DNA of 64,000 bases from Pirellulaceae bacterium. Lineage in GTDB: Bacteria > Planctomycetota > Planctomycetia > Pirellulales > Pirellulaceae. The DNA lies in assembly GCA_019636375.1 (NCBI GenBank), contig JAHBXS010000001.1, positions 1 through 64,000 on the forward strand. The letters run 5' to 3'. Below the pieces are notes generated by a model, which was given only the letters and a program-made list of their open reading frames with translations, made no database searches and was not told the origin of the DNA. The position numbers and the translations under genes were made by a program. Each line of letters begins with the position of its first letter. Position 1 is the stretch's first letter. Shown one piece after another: positions 54,901-62,074 of the stretch.

Positions 54901-56228
54901 GGCGATTCGACAATGGCCAGCTCGTTTTGGAAAAACGCCTACCGGACGCTAATGTGCTTGACGTGATGCAGGGATTTCATCAATCAAACCATCTGTTGTT
55001 GGCACACGTGGACGGCACTGTCGAAACGTTGTGCCTGGACGGTGACCAAACGGGAGAAACGATTCCCGCTCTCTATGCTGACGACGAGCTTCGCATGTTA
55101 GCCCTGAGTCCCGACGACCGTTGGGCCGCGATTGGATTTGGATCCGGAAAATTGATGTTATGCACGCTCGAGCGAAAGCCGGATGGATATAGCCTTGTTC
55201 CGGCTGTGACCATTCAGGCGCATACTCTCCCGATCGAGGCCTTGCAATTCAGCCCAGACAGCACTCGCTTGTTAACGGCGAGTACCGACACTTCGATTCG
55301 AATTTGGGATTTGAAGTCTGGCCAACAAGTGATGAGCCTGGATGGACCGACGACAGATGTTTGCAGTCTGGCCATCAGCCCCAGCTTTGACCGAATCGTA
55401 ATGGCCAATCGAACACTGATCGCGAGTTGGCAACGCGATGATGATCCTGCGGCCAGTTTCAACGAGTTGTTTCACGTTGACGGGCGTCGAATTCAATGGC
55501 ACCGCGATCAATTGGGGCGAGCGCGAAGTGGCCGACGTCCCGGCGCGGTGGTGTTTCATTTCGAAGCCCTAGCGCGACTGGACGATGAAGCAACACTTCC
55601 GATTTCGCAAACGGCTGATGCTTTGGCAGAGATCGGTGAGTATGACAAGGCCCGCCGCTTGCTTCAGGGCATTCCGGTCGAACGGCGCACCTTGGCCAAC
55701 AACTCGCATCTGGCACTTCTATCCTTACTGGCTCAGGACCACGACCAATTTCGCGACGTCTGCGAGCGGTTGCAGGCGAGCCTGACTGCCGAACATACCG
55801 CGCAGCAGATCAATGAACGGATTTGGCCAATCGCCTTAGACCGCGAGCAGGAAATGGACCATCTGTTGCCCTGGGTGGAGAAGATGATTTCCGAGAATCC
55901 CACGGCGGACATGCTCAATACGGCAGGAGCCATTTACTACCGGGCCGGAAAATTCAAAGAGGCCGCTGAACTGCTCGACCGCGCTCTGAGCGATCGCACA
56001 TCAGCAGTCATGGTGTTCGATCATCTCCTGCTCGCGCTGGTTCACGAATCGCTGAGCGAGCGAGAGACGGCGATGCAGCATTTGGCCATCGTCGAAAAAT
56101 GGGTTGATACACAAAATACACTCTTGCGACTCAGCCGCCCGGCCCATCCGATCTACACTTGGATGAACCGCCTGGAACTCGAAATTCTGCTCGGCGAAGC
56201 GAAAGAGAGAATTAACCCAGTCTATTAA
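51930..56228 (+). CDS. Ser/Thr protein kinase with WD40 and TPR-like C-terminus
   Basis: A 1432-residue protein starting at GTG. Residues 143-430 are a complete Hanks-type kinase: glycine loop IGRGGMGVVYRA, VALKTI Lys, HRDLKPANILL, LTDFGLAKR, MAPEQ. A membrane helix follows (AAAAFVVALMLGAIGVSWQWL, about 460-480) and a short coiled coil. About 12 WD40-like repeats (570-1200; FSPDGSMLAAS, WDLTSES, WDLKSGQQVMSL) probably form propellers on the other side of the membrane. Last comes a TPR-like region (LAEIGEYDKARRLLQGIP, LNTAGAIYYRAGKFKEAAELLDRAL). Acts as a membrane sensor kinase; ligand unknown. Divergent from an ECF sigma gene, a probable functional partner. Confidence 0.92.
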   Translation: MTYPSSLNGQSATNRDGSAAHRADQDTINRALQELENRVKRGAMESSEQIAADFPDVLADKEAMLELVYTEHVLLQEQGREIPVEQWIQRFPQWRDDLEELFQVHDYLSVATIPPDGDTGSRSNAFKDWSKSPTDPSDNRLGEYEILEQIGRGGMGVVYRARQIGLDRIVALKTIHQLESPSDDVLRRFRAEVDTIASLQHSNIVQIYGAGISDDIPYFSMEYVAGGSLAAVIRAHPLPPEAAARLTYSLARAIEYAHEQGVVHRDLKPANILLVPSQRDEAVALDVPTLSTDGQLRMGKYEPKLTDFGLAKRMHEYSLGDAQGTLPGAALGTPSYMAPEQATHGGAAAGPAADIYSLGAVLYDMLVGRPPFLAATPLETLERVKQDEPASIRSFQPHVPPDLELICLKCLHKDPARRYRSAGDLADDLQRYLSGRPIKARPAGFLERLVKWSRRHPAAAAFVVALMLGAIGVSWQWLRAENNRRVAERETIAADTARAEEQAARQRAESTLYARDVSLAHHEFLSNNTDRALRLLDGTLPEYRNWEWDYLKRVCRPEYRNFNDLKIFVCCTAMTRDGRLVAGGTARWGENYPDLIKVWNVADGSLVWTLGEQTGSIIDLSFSPDGSMLAASTVRWQGVMPYGGVRVYSLIDGSLIVENTDWNAFSTSFSPDGKWLAIGDGFGRVHLWNVATRQIEVSVAAHSQITLDLAWRSDSQEIASCSRDGTVKIHAIDGTLQHSISGLGDTRRVTWSADGRELATGAFAGTVRVFRLDGEEPLEIARHGFTTVLGALRYTPDGQSLIVTSQFNSIRAIDPMSGQIKRELHGHNGVTRDVDFDETGMLMATCGSDGNVKVWDLTSESQNFSRRLEGAHMIGAQFLDENRVVLGMAFNIDRPGVRFDGKTIRIWDADQRRITGYIEGHTDWLTDMKLDSTRSRLLSGGRDGLVRLVDATTGNELHSWGPFENPIKHVAFIGQSPLVAALEENGLLRVWRFDNGQLVLEKRLPDANVLDVMQGFHQSNHLLLAHVDGTVETLCLDGDQTGETIPALYADDELRMLALSPDDRWAAIGFGSGKLMLCTLERKPDGYSLVPAVTIQAHTLPIEALQFSPDSTRLLTASTDTSIRIWDLKSGQQVMSLDGPTTDVCSLAISPSFDRIVMANRTLIASWQRDDDPAASFNELFHVDGRRIQWHRDQLGRARSGRRPGAVVFHFEALARLDDEATLPISQTADALAEIGEYDKARRLLQGIPVERRTLANNSHLALLSLLAQDHDQFRDVCERLQASLTAEHTAQQINERIWPIALDREQEMDHLLPWVEKMISENPTADMLNTAGAIYYRAGKFKEAAELLDRALSDRTSAVMVFDHLLLALVHESLSERETAMQHLAIVEKWVDTQNTLLRLSRPAHPIYTWMNRLELEILLGEAKERINPVY

Positions 56229-56262
56229 AATATTTACAGGTTGGGATCCTAAGCCACACTTT

Positions 56263-56470
56263 TGGGCCGCCGGACACGCCGCCAAAGCGGCCGATGAGGA
56301 AAAAGATCTCAAGATTTACAAAATCACTGCCGACTGGGGTGGCTTTTCCGGGGCCGCAGAAGCTCGACAAGCAATTTGAGGTTGTCTTTATTAATCTGAA
56401 GGTCCCCAAATTCCCATTGCGGTACTCTATTGATGCTTTTGAATCAACTGTAGATGGTTTGAGCACGTAA
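56263..56470 (+). pseudogene. decayed yraN fragment
   Basis: Frame 1 reads AAGHAAKAADEEKDLKIYKITA, matching AGHAAEAVDDEKELKISKTAA of the intact YraN at 42532-42972. After a frameshift near 56350 the sequence reads DKQFEVVFINLKVPKFPLRYSIDAFESTVDG, matching HKRFDVVAIDLDAPKNPLRHFINAFESAVDD. Only the C-terminal half survives; no start codon or N-terminal catalytic core is present. Confidence 0.85.
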
Positions 56471-56507
56471 TGGGGATAGGTCCGAACGCGAAACGGTGAC
56501 AGAACAC

Positions 56508-56573
56508 GAAACGGGGAACGGTCCAGCTTTAACGTGCCCGTCAAGAACTGGAGACGGGACCAGTCCCCGTTTC
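56508..56573. repeat. GGGGACNGGTCC-type repeat cluster
   Basis: GAAACGGGGAACGGTCC at 56508-56524 and the inverted CGGGACCAGTCCCCGTTTC at 56555-56573, with further partial copies to about 56630. Same family as the palindrome at 44502-44577. Confidence 0.65.
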
Positions 56574-56639
56574 AGTCCCCAGCTTCAGTCCCAGTCCCCG
56601 TTTCTCTCATGTCCCGTTTCTCTCAGTTCTCTCAGTGTC

Positions 56640-56851
56640 AAAATAAAGTTGCACAGACCATTTACGCGAACGATTCTGGAATACCGATTCTCAAGTGCCC
56701 CAGTTGTAGCAGCGTCTGGTTGGTTCCCGGTCAATTGGCGTCTGTCGTCCTACATCGAAACGGCCATCTCATCACCGATGAACTGGCCCAAGCCATTACG
56801 ATTTCTCTCGCTCAATCAAACCGTTTAAACAACGTCGCGGAATTGATTTGA
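56640..56851 (+). pseudogene. possible remnant with CPSC zinc-knuckle-like motif
   Basis: The frame reads NDSGIPILKCPSCSSVWLVPGQLASVVLHRNGHLITDELAQAITISLAQ, protein-like and reminiscent of a TFIIB-type zinc-ribbon end with one CxxC pair. Upstream the frame runs into repeat DNA and no native start is seen. Its stop overlaps the next small frame. Family not established. Confidence 0.3.
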
Positions 56852-57156
56852 TCGAAGCGACTGGTTGGGATTGCGTGGCGATTATTCTTCTCGTTACTTT
56901 GATCTCGACCGGAAACCCCGCGATGTTAATTCGAGTGTTGGGCCAGTTGTAGTTACCTGTCGCTTGTATATGGTTCCGCAACTCGTTGGGACAACTTACC
57001 GGCATCCGCTTAGGGTTGGTTCGTCCCGCCATCTCGCAGCCTACGCCTGGAATCTGGCTGGCGACAGGCGGCTGGGTACTGATGTTCGTAATCTTTGGCC
57101 TGCTATTGTTCAGAATTTTGCAAGCGCCAACCGCTCCCCATTACCCGTGTTTTTAG
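56848..57156 (+). pseudogene. small membrane protein frame interrupted by TAG
   Basis: From TTG at 56848 the frame reads LIEATGWDCVAIILLVTLISTGNPAMLIRVLGQL, stops at TAG (56950-56952), then continues as ACIWFRNSLGQLTGIRLGL and GGWVLMFVIFGLLLFRIL to TAG at 57154. Two membrane helices on either side of the stop suggest a nonsense-mutated gene, or a short 34-residue product. Not a recognised family. Confidence 0.3.
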
Positions 57157-57168
57157 TAAACTGTTGCC

Positions 57169-60100
57169 ATGGGCTTAAACAGCGAAAAACACGATTCCAA
57201 CGATTCTTCGAAAGATCGCGAACAGATTGCGGAAATTTGTCGCGAATACGAACGTGCTTGGGAGAACAATCTCAATCCCGAAATTCTGGATTTCGCCGGT
57301 CGAGTACCGGTTGAAGCTCGGCAGGATGCCATCGCAGTTTTGATCATCTTGGATGTCAAATTGCGACTGGCAATTGGTGAAAAACTGTCTCCCCGCGACT
57401 ACCGGAATCGGTTTCCAGAATTTGCCACGGTCATTGAACTCGCGTTTCAAGTTGACAAATCGTCCGACGGCGAATCCATTGCAGAGCCGTCGGTGGTCGC
57501 TGACTATCCCCGCAAGCTTGGTCGCTACGAAGTGGTGACGGAACTGGGAGCTGGCGGATTTGGCGTGGTTTGTTTGGCTCGCGACCTGACACTCGAACGG
57601 CACGTGGCTCTGAAGTTTGCACTCAAAGCTGTTTTTCGGACCGAGGCCCACGCTTCGGCATTCGTGCGGGAAGCCCGGACCGTGGCCCAGCTACAACATC
57701 CAGGCATTGTCACGGTTCATGATGTCTTGCAATCCGATCAATGGCTGTGCATCGTTCAACAGTATGTCGATGACGGCGATTTAAAACAGCATCTGCGGGC
57801 GGGCCAACTGACGTTTGCTCGCACGGTCGAGATTTGCTGCAAGATTGCTGATGCATTAGCATTTGCCCATTCGCGCGGGTTTGTACATTGCGACATAAAA
57901 CCAGCCAACATCTTGCTCGACAAATCCGGCAATCCCTATATTACCGATTTCGGTTTGGCGGTTCATGCAGCCACGAATCGACTTGCTGCCGGCTCGCGCG
58001 CGGGCACGCCCAGATACATGCCACCCGAAATCGTGATGGGCGAGTCGCATCGCGTTGACGGTCGTGCCGACGTCTGGAGTCTGGGCGTCGTGATGTATGA
58101 AATGTTGACAGGAACATCGCCATTTCGTTGTGCAACGTTAGACGAGATTTTCGATCAGATTCGGTATTCCGAGCCGCGACCACTGCGAACGATTGTGCCG
58201 ACCATTCCTCGTGAGCTGGAGCGAATCTGTCTGAAGTGTTTATCGAAATCGGTTTTGGACCGCTATCGAACGGCCAACGAATTGTTTGAGGACTTGGACC
58301 ATTGGTCATCGCTGGGCGAATCGGCCGATTCTGGACCGTCGTTGGTGTCCACCCGTGAGTTTGCCGACAGCGAGAAGCCCGCCGAAATCGATCTCGAGAT
58401 TGTCGAGGCTAACGAGACCCAGGTTATCCCGCGCGGTTTGCAGTCTTATACGGCACACGATGCCGAGTTTTTCTTGCACCTCGTACCCGGTGCTCGTGAT
58501 CGCCAGGGGTTACCGGAATCGGTGCGTTTTTGGCGGAATTGGGTTTGCGATAGTGATCCGGCAACGAATGCAGTCGGGTTGATTTTTGGGCCCAGCGGCT
58601 CCGGCAAGTCATCGTTTGTCAAAGCGGCATTGCTGCCCCGCCTACCAGACGACGTCGTGACCGTTTACATCGAATCGACCCACGATGAGACGGAAACACG
58701 ATTGCTGCGAGGACTGCGGAAAAATCTGCCCAACATTTCCCGTGACACGACTTTATCCCGATTGTTGGAACAAATTCGCGATGGCAATCTGTTGCCCTAC
58801 GGCAAAAAGCTGTTGCTGGTGTTCGACCAATTCGAGCAATGGTTGAACGACCGGGTGTTCAGCAAACAAGAAGAGTTGATACGTGTCTTGAGGCACTGTG
58901 ATGGCGAACGAATCCAATCGTTGTTGATGGTTCGCGACGATTTTTGGCTAGCGACCAGTCGATTGATGCACGAAATCGAAATTGAACTGCAACTGGGACG
59001 CAATGCTAAATTGATCGACTTGTTCGACACCGCACATGCCCGCAAGGTGCTGTATGAGTTCGGTTGCAGTTTTGGGGCATTGCCGCGCGATGTCAGCCAA
59101 ATGACCAAAGTGCAACGTCGATTTATTCAAGAGGCGATCGAGGGATTGGCCGAACACGATCGGGTCGTGAGTATTCGCTTGGCGATTTTTGCAGAGATGT
59201 TTCGGGGCCGACCGTGGACGCCCACGGAATTGAGCCGTATGGGTGGTGCTCAGGGAGTTGGCTATAAATTCCTGGAAAACACTTTTGACGCCGCACATGC
59301 CAACCCGCGGCACCGGGCATTGCAGCGCGAGGCTCGATTGTTGTTGGAGGCGTTGGTTCCACCGGCTGGTCAACAAATTCGTGGCCGCATGGTGCTTGTC
59401 GATGAATTGCGCGATGCGTGTGAAATGAACAATCGTCCGTTGGAATTCAACGAACTGCTCAAAGTGCTCGACAATGAACTGCGATTGATTACACCTGTGG
59501 GCGGAACGGTGAACAACGAGAGTACACGTTCCGGGGTCAATCAAACAACTCATTATCAACTCTCGCATGATTTTTTGGTTGGGTCATTGCGAGATTGGGT
59601 GACGCAGAAAAAACGTTCGACGCGACGCGGACGTGCCGAGCTTTGTTTGGACGAACGGAGCGAGTCATGGGGGTTGAGTCCGGAAAATCGGCAATTGCCA
59701 AGCGGGGTCGAGTATCTGAACATTCGTCTGTTCACCTCGGCCTCACGATGGACGCCTGTGCAAGTTCGGATGATGCAGTCGGCCACCCGATATTTTGGGT
59801 CACGACTGTTGGTTGTGGTTGGCGTTGTCGCTTTGCTGGCTTGGGCAGTCGTGGCATTCAACGCCTCGCGCCATGTCGATTTCTTGGTCACTCGATTATT
59901 GCAAGCGGAAACGTCTGCCGCCCCGGAAATTATCCAGGAAATGGCCTTCATTCCGGCTGCGGAACGACGAATCGAAGCGCTGGCTGTCGGTGATCGCGTT
60001 TTTGATCGACGGCAACTGTTGCATCTGGAGTTGGCGCGGTGGCGATTTGGCCGGGAAAACGCGATCTCGATTTTGAGTCAAATACCTGACTGCACCCCTG

Positions 60101-61668
60101 CCGAAATCAAAGCAATTACGGAGTCCACGCGAGACTCGAACCAACCCTTGGCCAACGGAGTGGCAGAAAAAATCCTTAGTCCTGATTTGTTGTCCCGACA
60201 ACGCGTGGCATTGGCCGCTGCCCTGGCACAGTGGGACCCGACCGCTGAGTTGTGGCAGACCCACGGCGGTCGTGTGGCGATGGATTTAATGCAACTCAAT
60301 GCGTTCGAGGTTTCGGCTTGGGCAGAATTGCTGAAACCGATGGGCGATGTGCTGCTTCCCACGCTCGCGCAGTCGATTGAGGATTCAGAGCAGTCTCCCG
60401 AAAAACAGATGGGCGTCTGCGCGATTTTGCTGGCGGGCAACAACAAAGGACGCCAGCATTTGTGGCGGGCACTCGACCATAACCCACCGCGAGACGATCT
60501 GGAAACTGGCGAGTTCATCCATCGCTCGCGCAAACAAGCGAGGCTGGCTGTGGCGATGATTGGACTGGGTGAGGACGACCCACGCTTGTGGAATTTCCTG
60601 CGTTCCAACGAAAACTTGACACGGCGAAGTTACATGATCGAGTCGTTTGCTGAGTTTCAAATCGAACCGGAATTGCTCGTAGCCCAACTCGAAAAAACGA
60701 GCGAACCTCAAATCATCGCCGCATTGCTGTTGTGTCTGGGGGCTTATCGGGACCATGCCCGGTTGCCACAGCGGTTGTTTGAATTTGCCGATGCGTCCTA
60801 CCGTCAAAGCAAAGACAGTTTTGTTCGCAGCTCGGCCGAGTGGCTGCTGCGAGTGGCGAACAAGCCAATCTCGGCCACGGTTGAAATGGTTCCCGATGCC
60901 GCTTGGCGACCTCTGCCGGGCGATAAGATGCGATTGGATCTAGTACGAATCAATCCTCCAGGGCGGCTGGTTATGAGCCACGGGCGAAATGTGGATTTGA
61001 CACGTCCGTATTGGATTTCAACTACCGAAATCCCAGTAGAACTTTATCAACAGTACGACCCTGGCTATGCCAGCCTTGGTTTTGATGCCCAGTATGCGAA
61101 ATCGCCGATCACCAGTCGGCATCCCGCGAATGGAATTAGCTGGAACAGCGCGGCGGCGTTTTGTAATTGGTTGTCGAGGCAGCACAAATTGCCCGAAGAA
61201 GAGCTGTGCTTTGAACAGGATCCGACGATACCCTACGATGCCAATTCAAAAATCGGCCCACCCATGAGACTCGTTGAGAACTGGCATCTCAAACGGGGAT
61301 TTCGTCTGCCCACCGAGGCCGAATGGGAGTTCGCGTGCCAAGCAGAGACGGCTCAAAGTTGGAATTGCGGACGGTCCGATGAACGGGTTGTATTGGCTGC
61401 TTATGCGTGGTATCGTGAAAGTATTGGCGAAGACTATTCCACTCGAGCGGTAGGTCGGCTCAAACCAAACCGGATCGGTTTGTTTGATATGCATGGCAAT
61501 GCCGACGAGATCACAATCGAAATCTCCGACGATGGTCAAACATCTGGAGTGGTGAAAGGCGGTTCGGTGTTTACGGGCAGCAAGGATATCGCGTGTCAAC
61601 GCGGTCAACCGTTGACAGGTCATTCAGCCAACCCCTATAGCTCGTTTCGAATCGTTCAGAACGACTGA
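57169..61668 (+). CDS. Ser/Thr kinase fused to STAND NTPase and FGE-like domain
   Basis: A 1499-residue multi-domain protein. A kinase at about 120-385 has ELGAGGFGVVCLA, VALKF, VHCDIKPANILL (Cys replaces the usual Arg of HRD; the catalytic Asp is kept), ITDFGLAV and MPPE. A STAND-type NTPase follows with Walker A FGPSGSGKSSFVKAALLPRL (about 473) and Walker B LLLVFDQFEQW (about 548). Next come a winged-helix-like region, a membrane helix (LLVVVGVVALLAWAVVAF, about 880), a helical repeat region (900-1240), and an FGE-sulfatase-like domain (about 1270-1499; GISWNSAAAFCNWLS, RLPTEAEWEFAC, GLFDMHGNADE). The C-terminal catalytic cysteines of true formylglycine-generating enzymes are missing, so this last part is probably a binding module. 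Likely a signalling switch with unknown input. Confidence 0.9.
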   Translation: MGLNSEKHDSNDSSKDREQIAEICREYERAWENNLNPEILDFAGRVPVEARQDAIAVLIILDVKLRLAIGEKLSPRDYRNRFPEFATVIELAFQVDKSSDGESIAEPSVVADYPRKLGRYEVVTELGAGGFGVVCLARDLTLERHVALKFALKAVFRTEAHASAFVREARTVAQLQHPGIVTVHDVLQSDQWLCIVQQYVDDGDLKQHLRAGQLTFARTVEICCKIADALAFAHSRGFVHCDIKPANILLDKSGNPYITDFGLAVHAATNRLAAGSRAGTPRYMPPEIVMGESHRVDGRADVWSLGVVMYEMLTGTSPFRCATLDEIFDQIRYSEPRPLRTIVPTIPRELERICLKCLSKSVLDRYRTANELFEDLDHWSSLGESADSGPSLVSTREFADSEKPAEIDLEIVEANETQVIPRGLQSYTAHDAEFFLHLVPGARDRQGLPESVRFWRNWVCDSDPATNAVGLIFGPSGSGKSSFVKAALLPRLPDDVVTVYIESTHDETETRLLRGLRKNLPNISRDTTLSRLLEQIRDGNLLPYGKKLLLVFDQFEQWLNDRVFSKQEELIRVLRHCDGERIQSLLMVRDDFWLATSRLMHEIEIELQLGRNAKLIDLFDTAHARKVLYEFGCSFGALPRDVSQMTKVQRRFIQEAIEGLAEHDRVVSIRLAIFAEMFRGRPWTPTELSRMGGAQGVGYKFLENTFDAAHANPRHRALQREARLLLEALVPPAGQQIRGRMVLVDELRDACEMNNRPLEFNELLKVLDNELRLITPVGGTVNNESTRSGVNQTTHYQLSHDFLVGSLRDWVTQKKRSTRRGRAELCLDERSESWGLSPENRQLPSGVEYLNIRLFTSASRWTPVQVRMMQSATRYFGSRLLVVVGVVALLAWAVVAFNASRHVDFLVTRLLQAETSAAPEIIQEMAFIPAAERRIEALAVGDRVFDRRQLLHLELARWRFGRENAISILSQIPDCTPAEIKAITESTRDSNQPLANGVAEKILSPDLLSRQRVALAAALAQWDPTAELWQTHGGRVAMDLMQLNAFEVSAWAELLKPMGDVLLPTLAQSIEDSEQSPEKQMGVCAILLAGNNKGRQHLWRALDHNPPRDDLETGEFIHRSRKQARLAVAMIGLGEDDPRLWNFLRSNENLTRRSYMIESFAEFQIEPELLVAQLEKTSEPQIIAALLLCLGAYRDHARLPQRLFEFADASYRQSKDSFVRSSAEWLLRVANKPISATVEMVPDAAWRPLPGDKMRLDLVRINPPGRLVMSHGRNVDLTRPYWISTTEIPVELYQQYDPGYASLGFDAQYAKSPITSRHPANGISWNSAAAFCNWLSRQHKLPEEELCFEQDPTIPYDANSKIGPPMRLVENWHLKRGFRLPTEAEWEFACQAETAQSWNCGRSDERVVLAAYAWYRESIGEDYSTRAVGRLKPNRIGLFDMHGNADEITIEISDDGQTSGVVKGGSVFTGSKDIACQRGQPLTGHSANPYSSFRIVQND

Positions 61669-61790
61669 GTTTTCGGGAGCGAGAGTTGGTATAGGATCGA
61701 ATTGAAGATGTGTGAGTTTTGATTTGAAAGCGGGGAGCGCTGTGCCAATAAACGCGACCCGCAACCACTTTAATGAATTGGGGAAACATC

Positions 61791-61991
61791 ATGCCAGTAG
61801 TTTCGGGTTGTGTATGGGAATGGGATGGAATCCAATGGAATTTGTTAAGCCGCCCACAGGTGTGCCAATCACAACCTACGGGCTGCCAGCCACCGTTGCC
61901 ACCTCGTGATCCTCCAGGATCGAGGATAACAACGTTTTGTTCCGTCGCTGGTTCAGGCGCAGCCCAATCAACACCGGAAGATATTGCCTAA
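61791..61991 (+). CDS. small Pro/Cys-containing hypothetical protein
   Basis: A 66-residue protein (MPVVSGCVWEWDGIQWNLLS... QPPLPPRDPPGSRITTFCSVAGSG) with spaced Cys residues and a proline-rich middle. Its CVWEWDGIQW opening and PP-rich CQ segments recall small planctomycete hypothetical proteins of unknown role. ATG at 61791 is preceded by GGGGA. It follows the STAND-kinase gene on the same strand by about 120 bp. Confidence 0.5.
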   Translation: MPVVSGCVWEWDGIQWNLLSRPQVCQSQPTGCQPPLPPRDPPGSRITTFCSVAGSGAAQSTPEDIA

Positions 61992-62074
61992 CCGGGTCTT
62001 AGTCCGGGCAGCAGAGGTTCGCTTTGCACCCCAGCACGCCATTGCAATCGAAATCTTACGATTCTCGATTTAAG

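Larger units (their letters stand above)
56229..57168. other. gene-poor stretch of decayed genes and repeats
   Basis: Contents in order: a decayed YraN copy (56263-56470), a cluster of GGGGACNGGTCC repeats (56470-56630), a CPSC-containing remnant frame (56640-56851) and an overlapping small membrane-protein frame broken by TAG (56848-57156). The kinase upstream and the kinase downstream are both intact. Confidence 0.55.

Noticed and set aside
61270-61668. Formylglycine-generating enzyme activity for the C-terminal domain
   Set aside because: The catalytic cysteine pair of true FGE is absent (ends SANPYSSFRIVQND) and the usual N-V-W-E-W motif reads N-A-D-E-I.
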